Part shown: positions 54,552 through 63,616 of the stretch, piece after piece | Numbering within the stretch: position 1 is the first letter of the stretch | Layout: every line of letters starts with the position of its first letter | From: an uncultured bacterium | GTDB lineage: Bacteria > Muiribacteriota > Ozemobacteria > Ozemobacterales > Ozemobacteraceae | Direction of reading: 5' to 3' | Length of the DNA: 64,000 bases | Assembly (NCBI GenBank): GCA_937949615.1 | Contig: CALEDQ010000004.1 | Coordinates: 248,001-312,000 of the forward strand | Made by a program: the position numbers and the translations under genes | The notes under the pieces: model-generated | What the model was told of the DNA's origin: nothing | Databases searched by the model: none | Seen by the model: the letters and a program-made list of their open reading frames with translations, nothing else

Positions 54552-54583
54552 CAAGGACGGAACTATAAGCGAGCGAGCATATA

Positions 54584-57500
54584 GTTTCAATCCACGCGCC
54601 CGCGCGGGGTGCGACGCAACTGTTTATTTTTTTCTTCAATCATGCGAAGTTTCAATCCACGCGCCCGCGCGGGGTGCGACGCCGGGCAGCTTGGTTTTGT
54701 TTTCCTGCGCATGTTTCAATCCACGCGCCCGCGCGGGGTGCGACAGACCAGACGCCTATTTCAAACCAATCGAGATGTTTCAATCCACGCGCCCGCGCGG
54801 GGTGCGACGCGGTCGATCTTTCAGCGATGGCCGTATGATTGTTTCAATCCACGCGCCCGCGCGGGGTGCGACCCTCGCCCTGTTTGCGGTTGTCGCGCAT
54901 TTTAAGTTTCAATCCACGCGCCCGCGCGGGGTGCGACATAATTCATCTGATCACGATGAGTTATAGCCAAGTTTCAATCCACGCGCCCGCGCGGGGTGCG
55001 ACATCAGGCTGCTTTCAATAGAAGGGGTGGTTATGTTTCAATCCACGCGCCCGCGCGGGGTGCGACTCGCAAATAGTCCAGAACCTCGCTCGCGAGATGT
55101 TTCAATCCACGCGCCCGCGCGGGGTGCGACGTTTTGCCTCCCATGCCGGATAAACGACCGCAGTTTCAATCCACGCGCCCGCGCGGGGTGCGACTAAGGC
55201 GTTGCCGCCGTTGAATAACGACCGGGGTTTCAATCCACGCGCCCGCGCGGGGTGCGACAAATCCGAGAGGATTAAGCATGTATTCGTAGAGTTTCAATCC
55301 ACGCGCCCGCGCGGGGTGCGACAAAAGGCCCGGCGACAAGACTTCTGATAACTCTGTTTCAATCCACGCGCCCGCGCGGGGTGCGACTTATGGCAAAAAG
55401 CACCTTAAATTCGTTCTGTGTTTCAATCCACGCGCCCGCGCGGGGTGCGACGCCTGCGAGAGCGCGTGCTTGAGCTTGAAACTGTTTCAATCCACGCGCC
55501 CGCGCGGGGTGCGACCTGCTCTGATGGCTAACTGCTCGATGCTGGTAAGTTTCAATCCACGCGCCCGCGCGGGGTGCGACTTTCTTGTGCGTGCTTGATA
55601 ATATTCATAGTTGTTTCAATCCACGCGCCCGCGCGGGGTGCGACGTTCAGGTTCGATCAATTGCAGCTTGTATGGATGTTTCAATCCACGCGCCCGCGCG
55701 GGGTGCGACCAAAGGCGCACGCGGCTTCTCGATGAGCTATGGTTTCAATCCACGCGCCCGCGCGGGGTGCGACATCGCTCTTGCATGGCGTGACCAAACC
55801 GGCGCGTTTCAATCCACGCGCCCGCGCGGGGTGCGACAAATTGCATCTTTAACAGCAGGATTCTTAAGTGTTTCAATCCACGCGCCCGCACGGGGTGCGA
55901 CCTTTCTAACCGATCTAAAATACATATGCAGATGTTTCAATCCACGCGCCCGCGCGGGGTGCGACTTGCCGAGCGTTTGAGTCGCATCAGCACAGATAGT
56001 TTCAATCCACGCGCCCGCGCGGGGTGCGACTTTTACAAGCAACGTATTCACTCGGTTTCTTTGTTTCAATCCACGCGCCCGCGCGGGGTGCGACGAGTTG
56101 ATGATTAAGTTTGATGTTTTCATTCCTGTTTCAATCCACGCGCCCGCGCGGGGTGCGACCCGCAGTCTTTTGATGCTGTTTCGTATCCGTAGTTTCAATC
56201 CACGCGCCCGCGCGGGGTGCGACGCTGGGAGCCGAGCCCATCGACTCCCGGCGGCGTTTCAATCCACGCGCCCGCGCGGGGTGCGACATATTTCACGATC
56301 AACGGAGGCGTGATCAGATGTTTCAATCCACGCGCCCGCGCGGGGTGCGACTATCGACCGGGGAATGATGATACCCGGGTCGAGTTTCAATCCACGCGCC
56401 CGCGCGGGGTGCGACGGTCCGCCAACGCCGTTGACACCACGTGCCCAGTTTCAATCCACGCGCCCGCGCGGGGTGCGACGGGAGATAAGCACCATGAACG
56501 CTGAATATCTGGTTTCAATCCACGCGCCCGCGCGGGGTGCGACAAGTAAGCAGTTTCCCGCGGATTGGTTTTATCGTTTCAATCCACGCGCCCGCGCGGG
56601 GTGCGACTTCCTTCCAGCCGTAAGCAGAACAGCTATTATGTTTCAATCCACGCGCCCGCGCGGGGTGCGACCCCTTCTGTTGTTGTTCGCCCCGGTATTC
56701 TTCCGTTTCAATCCACGCGCCCGCGCGGGGTGCGACTAATTGCTTTCGGCCCGTATTTATCATGTTGGGTTTCAATCCACGCGCCCGCGCGGGGTGCGAC
56801 CCTTGAGAGCCGCAAGATCGGCAGATTTCGCAGTTTCAATCCACGCGCCCGCGCGGGGTGCGACGCTCCTTCGGGTCCCAAGGCTCCGCCAGGCTTGTTT
56901 CAATCCACGCGCCCGCGCGGGGTGCGACCAGGTTATACCTGATGCGTGGATTGCCAAAAAGTTTCAATCCACGCGCCCGCGCGGGGTGCGACCCCGCCCC
57001 CTGCTTTCTGGTGCCTGCCAGATAGTTTCAATCCACGCGCCCGCGCGGGGTGCGACGTCGAAAAGATTATCTGAAAGGGGTTCTGAATGTTTCAATCCAC
57101 GCGCCCGCGCGGGGTGCGACGTGAAGTTTATCAGGCCGGTCAGGATGGCGCTGTTTCAATCCACGCGCCCGCGCGGGGTGCGACCAAAATAGAACCGATT
57201 GGAGAGGTGCATGGATGTTTCAATCCACGCGCCCGCGCGGGGTGCGACCAAAACTGATTCAATGCTCATGTCTCACCTCGTGTTTCAATCCACGCGCCCG
57301 CGCGGGGTGCGACTTGTCCGTTCGATCATTGTTTCGAGATATTGCTGTTTCAATCCACGCGCCCGCGCGGGGTGCGACCAGATTACCCAGTCGAGTGTTT
57401 TGTGGTCCGGGTTTCAATCCACGCGCCCGCGCGGGGTGCGACGAGTCTGTCGCTGAGCTCCTGAAAAATCTTTTGTTTCAATCCACGCGCCCGCGCGGGG

Positions 57501-60500
57501 TGCGACGTTTTGCGGCACTCCAAAGTCGGCAGCGTTGAGTTTCAATCCACGCGCCCGCGCGGGGTGCGACACTTCAAACATTCCCCCGCATCTGTTGCAG
57601 TAGTTTCAATCCACGCGCCCGCGCGGGGTGCGACTCAGGCGATACATTTTCTGGGTATCTCTGTGCGTTTCAATCCACGCGCCCGCGCGGGGTGCGACTC
57701 GGTTATCAGCTCATACCCATTGTCGCGCATGTTTCAATCCACGCGCCCGCGCGGGGTGCGACAATACAACGAATCAGGCGATATTCTGACTTATGTTTCA
57801 ATCCACGCGCCCGCGCGGGGTGCGACTTACCATCCAAATTAACATCAACATCCACATCAGTTTCAATCCACGCGCCCGCGCGGGGTGCGACGGCGAAAAC
57901 TGTTTGTGTCGCGTAAGTATCTCGTTTCAATCCACGCGCCCGCGCGGGGTGCGACGGCCGTAACCATCGGCGGCCGCGTAACCTTCTTGTTTCAATCCAC
58001 GCGCCCGCGCGGGGTGCGACTGATAATTTTTCACAATCTCGCAAACCCGCATGTTTCAATCCACGCGCCCGCGCGGGGTGCGACCCATCGCGCAAGACAA
58101 CTATAATACTTGCGCCTGTTTCAATCCACGCGCCCGCGCGGGGTGCGACTTTTTGAAATGGATGATTGTTTTTCATTCGACGTTTCAATCCACGCGCCCG
58201 CGCGGGGTGCGACGTCGGTTATCAGCTCATACCCATTGTCGCGCACGTTTCAATCCACGCGCCCGCGCGGGGTGCGACCGTTTTTTAATTTCGTTCGCGT
58301 TCCATAACTTGTTTCAATCCACGCGCCCGCGCGGGGTGCGACGGGTTGGGGTAAAGGTTGGGTGCGGTGTCGATGTTTCAATCCACGCGCCCGCGCGGGG
58401 TGCGACCTATTATTGTCAACAAAATATTTTACACGCATAGTTTCAATCCACGCGCCCGCGCGGGGTGCGACGCGACGTCGTGGCTGGTCGACTGCGCCCC
58501 AAAGTTTCAATCCACGCGCCCGCGCGGGGTGCGACTATTTTGCTCATGACTTCGCCTTTCTGAAATAGTTTCAATCCACGCGCCCGCGCGGGGTGCGACA
58601 ATCGTGACAAGCAGTGAAAAAAGAATTTTCAGTTTCAATCCACGCGCCCGCGCGGGGTGCGACCTGTCGATCAGTTTGTAAGTCAAGATGTCACCTGTTT
58701 CAATCCACGCGCCCGCGCGGGGTGCGACGGCCGTAACCATCGGCGGCCGCGTAACCTTCTTGTTTCAATCCACGCGCCCGCGCGGGGTGCGACATGCGAA
58801 AAAGCAAAACTCGCTTAAAAGCAAAGTTTCAATCCACGCGCCCGCGCGGGGTGCGACGGCCGTAACCATCGGCTGCAGCATAACCTTCTTGTTTCAATCC
58901 ACGCGCCCGCGCGGGGTGCGACAGGCCATTGATTCTTTTGAGCGCACGCTTAATGTTTCAATCCACGCGCCCGCGCGGGGTGCGACTCGGTTATCAGCTC
59001 ATACCCATTGTCGCGCGCGTTTCAATCCACGCGCCCGCGCGGGGTGCGACTCGTTTTTTAATTTCGTTCGCGTTCCATGACTTGTTTCAATCCACGCGCC
59101 CGCGCGGGGTGCGACCTACAATGCGGGTCTTTTTTGTTTTTAGCGCTGTTTCAATCCACGCGCCCGCGCGGGGTGCGACAACTGATCGACAGTGATACTG
59201 TTAAAATATCGGTTTCAATCCACGCGCCCGCGCGGGGTGCGACAATACTACCGCATTTATCGCTGCTATGAAGATGTTTCAATCCACGCGCCCGCGCGGG
59301 GTGCGACTTTGCACCACAGCCAGCTGATAACAACCGGCAGTTTCAATCCACGCGCCCGCGCGGGGTGCGACATATGCCGGGAATTGGCGCAGCAGATTGT
59401 CTAGTTTCAATCCACGCGCCCGCGCGGGGTGCGACCCGCTCCGGTGACAATCAGAGCAGCGTTTTAAGTTTCAATCCACGCGCCCGCGCGGGGTGCGACG
59501 CTGATAACAATCGGCAAGATCATAAATGCTAGTTTCAATCCACGCGCCCGCGCGGGGTGCGACAATAGCAGTTACAAGCCTGCAAATCTTACTTGTTTCA
59601 ATCCACGCGCCCGCGCGGGGTGCGACACTGCCGAGACACGAGCAATCCCAGGGTAATGGTTTCAATCCACGCGCCCGCGCGGGGTGCGACAGGCTACGTA
59701 ATGCTTCATCGCGTTGGTGCCGGTTTCAATCCACGCGCCCGCGCGGGGTGCGACCTTCGGTCAGTATTTCATTTGCAGCCCGCTCAGTTTCAATCCACGC
59801 GCCCGCGCGGGGTGCGACTCATATTCAATCCCCAATCATTTTAATTTTGCAGTTTCAATCCACGCGCCCGCGCGGGGTGCGACACAAAAAATTAAAAGTC
59901 GTCCGGGCAGATCCAGTTTCAATCCACGCGCCCGCGCGGGGTGCGACTTTTTAAGTTTATGTGAAAGAGGTAGTATATGGTTTCAATCCACGCGCCCGCG
60001 CGGGGTGCGACGCTAACTATCAAAAAACTGATAATAAGACATTGTGTTTCAATCCACGCGCCCGCGCGGGGTGCGACCTAGACATGTTTTTGGCAGAGCA
60101 GCAGGCGATGTTTCAATCCACGCGCCCGCGCGGGGTGCGACCGGTCTGAGATGAAGTATATCAACATCTGCACGTTTCAATCCACGCGCCCGCGCGGGGT
60201 GCGACTGGCAGAGGATGCTGAGATACTGAAGTCTCTGGTTTCAATCCACGCGCCCGCGCGGGGTGCGACCATTTATCACCTCGAAAAATTACTTTTCCAT
60301 CGTTTCAATCCACGCGCCCGCGCGGGGTGCGACTACGTCATATTCTTTTAAAAGATCATATTGATGTTTCAATCCACGCGCCCGCGCGGGGTGCGACGCT
60401 CCAAAGTATCGGCTATTGCCAATACGTCAGTTTCAATCCACGCGCCCGCGCGGGGTGCGACAGAAGATACAGATTTCGAGTTAGCAGGGGCTCGTTTCAA

Positions 60501-62453
60501 TCCACGCGCCCGCGCGGGGTGCGACAAAAGTCTTGGATTAACCCGCATCTTAACAGATGTTTCAATCCACGCGCCCGCGCGGGGTGCGACATTACTTTTT
60601 ACATAATTTTACGCAATCATTCGTTTCAATCCACGCGCCCGCGCGGGGTGCGACACCACCGACGCGCCGATCGATGTCGATAGCATGTTTCAATCCACGC
60701 GCCCGCGCGGGGTGCGACCCGTTGGGGCCGGTGAGTTCGTGTTTCTGAATGTTTCAATCCACGCGCCCGCGCGGGGTGCGACTTTTCACAAACCCCGCAA
60801 ACCCGCATCAATCCAGTTTCAATCCACGCGCCCGCGCGGGGTGCGACTTGTGAATCCAGCTCCAGGTGGGCCATGATACCGTTTCAATCCACGCGCCCGC
60901 GCGGGGTGCGACTGCCTGGATGGTGTATGGTATCATGACTAGATGTTTCAATCCACGCGCCCGCGCGGGGTGCGACTGGCACCGCTGACACAGGGCTGCC
61001 AGATTTAAAGTTTCAATCCACGCGCCCGCGCGGGGTGCGACATATTTGACGCGTTGAAATCCGGAATTTTCGGGTTTCAATCCACGCGCCCGCGCGGGGT
61101 GCGACGATTAAACCGGAAAACAAAGCCCGATACCCCCGTTTCAATCCACGCGCCCGCGCGGGGTGCGACGGTCGAGCAGGGCAAGCCGGGAAAGTTCCTG
61201 TAGTTTCAATCCACGCGCCCGCGCGGGGTGCGACGCGTCTACTTCGTCATCAGTGCCACCCTTGGGGTTTCAATCCACGCGCCCGCGCGGGGTGCGACCA
61301 TGCCCTGGGCTGTCGGTCGATATGCCGACAGTTTCAATCCACGCGCCCGCGCGGGGTGCGACTCAGCCTGCCGGCAAAGAACCGACGCCGATCGTTTCAA
61401 TCCACGCGCCCGCGCGGGGTGCGACTTTTTGTTCCGGTCGATAAATACGGCCTCGATGTTTCAATCCACGCGCCCGCGCGGGGTGCGACGGGGAAAGACG
61501 CGCATTCCTCGATAAAATCGTGTTTCAATCCACGCGCCCGCGCGGGGTGCGACCAGATCATAGTTACGAAATCGGGAATGAATGTTGTTTCAATCCACGC
61601 GCCCGCGCGGGGTGCGACGTTGCGTGTCTTTCGGGCCGAGAATAGGCATTGTTTCAATCCACGCGCCCGCGCGGGGTGCGACGAATCCGGTATATCTGGC
61701 GGGTTGTAACCCTGGTTTCAATCCACGCGCCCGCGCGGGGTGCGACGATCTCAGCCCGCGCCTCGCGCACTATTCACTGTTTCAATCCACGCGCCCGCGC
61801 GGGGTGCGACGCGTCTACCTCGTCATCGGTGCCGCCTTTCGGGTTTCAATCCACGCGCCCGCGCGGGGTGCGACCGATAGCGACACCGCGTTATCCTTTG
61901 CTCTGCGTTTCAATCCACGCGCCCGCGCGGGGTGCGACTCGATCTCAGCCCGCGCCTCGCGCACTATTCGCGTTTCAATCCACGCGCCCGCGCGGGGTGC
62001 GACGGAAGCTACAAGTTTTCGGCGCAGTATCAGCAGTTTCAATCCACGCGCCCGCGCGGGGTGCGACCCCACACGGTCGAAACGAATATTGCCCTGGCCA
62101 GTTTCAATCCACGCGCCCGCGCGGGGTGCGACCCGGCAAGCACGACCCGACCAAGATGGACAAGGTTTCAATCCACGCGCCCGCGCGGGGTGCGACTGTT
62201 CGGCACCCGCCAGGCCAGGATTATAATCGTTTCAATCCACGCGCCCGCGCGGGGTGCGACAAATCTGAAAAAGAAAAGAGGCTGGATTTATCAGTTTCAA
62301 TCCACGCGCCCGCGCGGGGTGCGACCAATACTTCATCAGTGAGCTTTTCACTCATACGTTTCAATCCACGCGCCCGCGCGGGGTGCGACTGATGATGTTA
62401 ATCGGCTCGGAATACGCTTACGTTTCAATCCACGCGCCCGCGCGGGGTGCGAC
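54584..62453 (-). repeat. young array segment: 123 repeats of the GGGGTGCGAC variant
   Basis: From the repeat at 54584 onward every repeat has T at the variable base (A on the transcribed strand). The stem then holds an A/C mismatch at position 6 against 18. Confidence 0.95.
57699..59531. other. array segment with recurrent related spacers
   Basis: Within 29 consecutive spacers I see five families: 57699/58214/58987, 57956/58729/58858, 58279/59051, the tiling set 57763/58664/59180, and the overlapping pair 59308/59500. Details are in the findings. Confidence 0.85.
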
Positions 62454-62635
62454 TCCACTACTCTGAGAGTCTGGAAACAAAACTGTTCCAGACACTTATT
62501 TCGCTACTTTGAAGGATAACACATATTTGGAAAAAAATTGCCTGAGAGAATTTCTTCTTTTGCGGTCTACATCTTCGTCGCTAACCTTTAGGGAGAAAAA
62601 AATGGAGCTCAAAGTCAGCGAAAAAATGATCGTGA
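62454..62635 (-). promoter_or_regulatory. CRISPR leader region, with an inverted repeat near the first repeat
   Basis: This 182-base gap lies between the newest repeat and the mazF stop. It is AT-rich, as leaders are. An inverted repeat with arms GTCTGGAA (62469-62476) and TTCCAGAC (62486-62493) sits 15 bases from the first repeat and could be a binding or anchoring site for Cas1-Cas2 or a host factor. No clear -10/-35 pair for the array is seen. Confidence 0.7.
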
Positions 62636-62980
62636 TTATTTGGTCAAAATTGAAATTGCCAGGCTCTGTACAGTCTCAACTACTGTGGCGGGAGCTTTAA
62701 AAATCAACTCCACATTGCGCATGGCCAGGTCAATAGACTTCAACTGATCCGCAAGAATAACACCCTTTATCTTGAAACCTTCTGGAATAGGAACTTCAAA
62801 AGGGTAGCCCTTAACTCTCGATGTTATCGGGCAAACAACAGCTAAACCAACTTTTTGATTATACCTGCTGGAAGAAAGAACCAGGCCAGGCCTTCGGCCT
62901 GCCTGTTCATGGCCCAATGACGGATCAAAATCAATCCAGACTACATCTCCGCGATCTGGAACATTTCCGGACATTTTCAC
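62636..62980 (-). CDS. mazF: MazF/PemK-type endoribonuclease toxin
   Basis: A 114-residue protein with the MazF/PemK pattern: PDRGDVVWIDFDPSLGHEQAGRRPGLVLS, then VVCPITSRVKGYPFEVPIP and ADQLKSIDL. These residues form the RNA-binding and catalytic face in known members (conserved Arg and Thr/Ser). It should cut mRNA when free of its antitoxin. Its start overlaps the antitoxin stop by four bases. It sits directly between the CRISPR leader and the adaptation genes. Confidence 0.93.
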   Translation of the reverse strand: MKMSGNVPDRGDVVWIDFDPSLGHEQAGRRPGLVLSSSRYNQKVGLAVVCPITSRVKGYPFEVPIPEGFKIKGVILADQLKSIDLAMRNVELIFKAPATVVETVQSLAISILTK

Positions 62981-63216
62981 CAGACCTCTTTGCCACGCGG
63001 CGAGCCGAAATCTACCAGTTCATGAAGATTATCTTCATGAACCTTTTCCAGAAGCTTATCGAAATCAACTTCTTCTGAGACCGGCTCAACTTGAAGCACT
63101 CCATTTTTCAGTGAAATTTCCACTTCTGAGTTGTTGGCCAAATGAATCTCATTAGCAAAAGCCCTTGGAATTCGAATAGCAAGGCTGTTGCCCCACATCT
63201 GAACTTTACCCTTCAT
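62977..63216 (-). CDS. mazE: MazE/AbrB-type antitoxin
   Basis: A 79-residue protein with an AbrB-fold DNA-binding half (VQMWGNSLAIRIPRAFANEI, SEVEISLKNGVLQVEPV) and an acidic C-terminal tail that should bind and block MazF. AGGAGG lies five bases before the ATG. A good promoter and a palindromic site lie directly upstream, which fits autoregulation by the toxin-antitoxin complex. Overlap with mazF keeps the two in step. Confidence 0.92.
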   Translation of the reverse strand: MKGKVQMWGNSLAIRIPRAFANEIHLANNSEVEISLKNGVLQVEPVSEEVDFDKLLEKVHEDNLHELVDFGSPRGKEVW

Positions 63217-63228
63217 GTGAGCCTCCTA

Positions 63229-63249
63229 TGTATCTACAATAATGATACA
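63229..63249. promoter_or_regulatory. palindromic operator candidate of mazEF
   Basis: TGTATC (63229-63234) and GATACA (63244-63249) form an inverted repeat over the -10 box of the mazE promoter. Confidence 0.6.
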
Positions 63250-63270
63250 CGAAATAAACTGTCAGGTCAA
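63242..63270 (-). promoter_or_regulatory. sigma-70-like promoter of mazEF
   Basis: On the minus strand TTGACC (63270-63265) and TATCAT (63247-63242) are exactly 17 bases apart, 25 bases before the mazE start codon. The pair therefore has its own promoter downstream of cas2. Confidence 0.82.
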
Positions 63271-63324
63271 ATAAACCGCCGACTCCGCTCAAATGCCATC
63301 ATGACGGTGTTAAACGAAGGAGAA

Positions 63325-63615
63325 TCAAAGCAATAAAAGGCCATTCATATCAGGAGGCTGATTGGCGCCGTGGTGCTCAACTTTTCTTTCCCAGTTTGAG
63401 CCCAGATAATAAAAACGCAGGCTGTCTTCGGTTTCATCGATAATTCCAAGAAGTTTGTTCTTTAAATGAGCCCATTGGGCCGGATCAATCTCGCATTCAA
63501 AAATAGATTTCTGGGCTCTGACGCCATAATCCTTGCAGGCTTTGGCAACTCTATTCAAACGCTTTCTACCAGCAGGAGTAACAGTCGAAACATCATAAGT
63601 AACAAGAACCAGCAT
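63325..63615 (-). CDS. cas2: Cas2, CRISPR adaptation protein (type I-C)
   Basis: ATG 63615 (96 aa) has GGAGG four bases before it. The first strand is MLVLVTYDVSTV, with the conserved Asp of the ferredoxin-like fold, followed by RLNRVAKACKDYGVRAQKSIFECEI, which is typical Cas2 sequence. Cas2 bridges two Cas1 dimers during spacer insertion. Size matches subtype I-C. It starts one base after the cas1 stop, and an intergenic region with the mazEF promoter follows. Confidence 0.97.
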   Translation of the reverse strand: MLVLVTYDVSTVTPAGRKRLNRVAKACKDYGVRAQKSIFECEIDPAQWAHLKNKLLGIIDETEDSLRFYYLGSNWERKVEHHGANQPPDMNGLLLL

Positions 63616-63616
63616 G

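Larger units (their letters stand above)
53171..62453 (-). CRISPR. type I-C CRISPR array, 145 repeats (hand count), transcribed leftward
   Basis: Repeats of 32 bases alternate with spacers of 31-35 bases. On the plus strand each begins GTTTCAATCC and ends GGGGTGCGAC or GGGGCGCGAC. In the transcribed (minus) direction the repeat ends ATTGAAAC, typical of subtype I-C. The cas genes and leader lie at the right end, so the newest spacers are at right and the oldest at left. The leftmost two repeats are degenerate (53171 has a GT in place of GC in the loop; 53235 starts AT and has an A), as expected for the distal end. One internal repeat at 55870 carries CGCA for CGCG. crRNA should be cut by Cas5 at the hairpin base. 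The count of 144 spacers is by eye and may be off by one. Confidence 0.97.

Noticed and set aside
54873..57730. Eleven shared bases (ATGCGCGACAA in crRNA sense) between spacer 54873-54905 and the 57699 family
   Set aside because: The sequences diverge at once after this stretch, so common origin is not supported.
58021..60815. Similarity between spacers 58021-58052 and 60783-60815
   Set aside because: They share about 13 bases with an apparent indel and no fitting reading frame; chance or a remote relation cannot be separated.
60848..60944. Nine-base complementary overlap between adjacent spacers 60848-60880 and 60913-60944
   Set aside because: Too short to claim a shared target, and the neighbouring bases differ.
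53191..62392. Many open frames across the CRISPR array with repeated FQSTRPRGVR or FNPRARAGCD peptides
   Set aside because: They are translations of the repeat with spacers between, in several frames and on both strands; they have no ribosome sites and no family signal.
62509..62700. Plus-strand open frame across the leader
   Set aside because: No family signal, overlaps the end of mazF and has leader-like composition.
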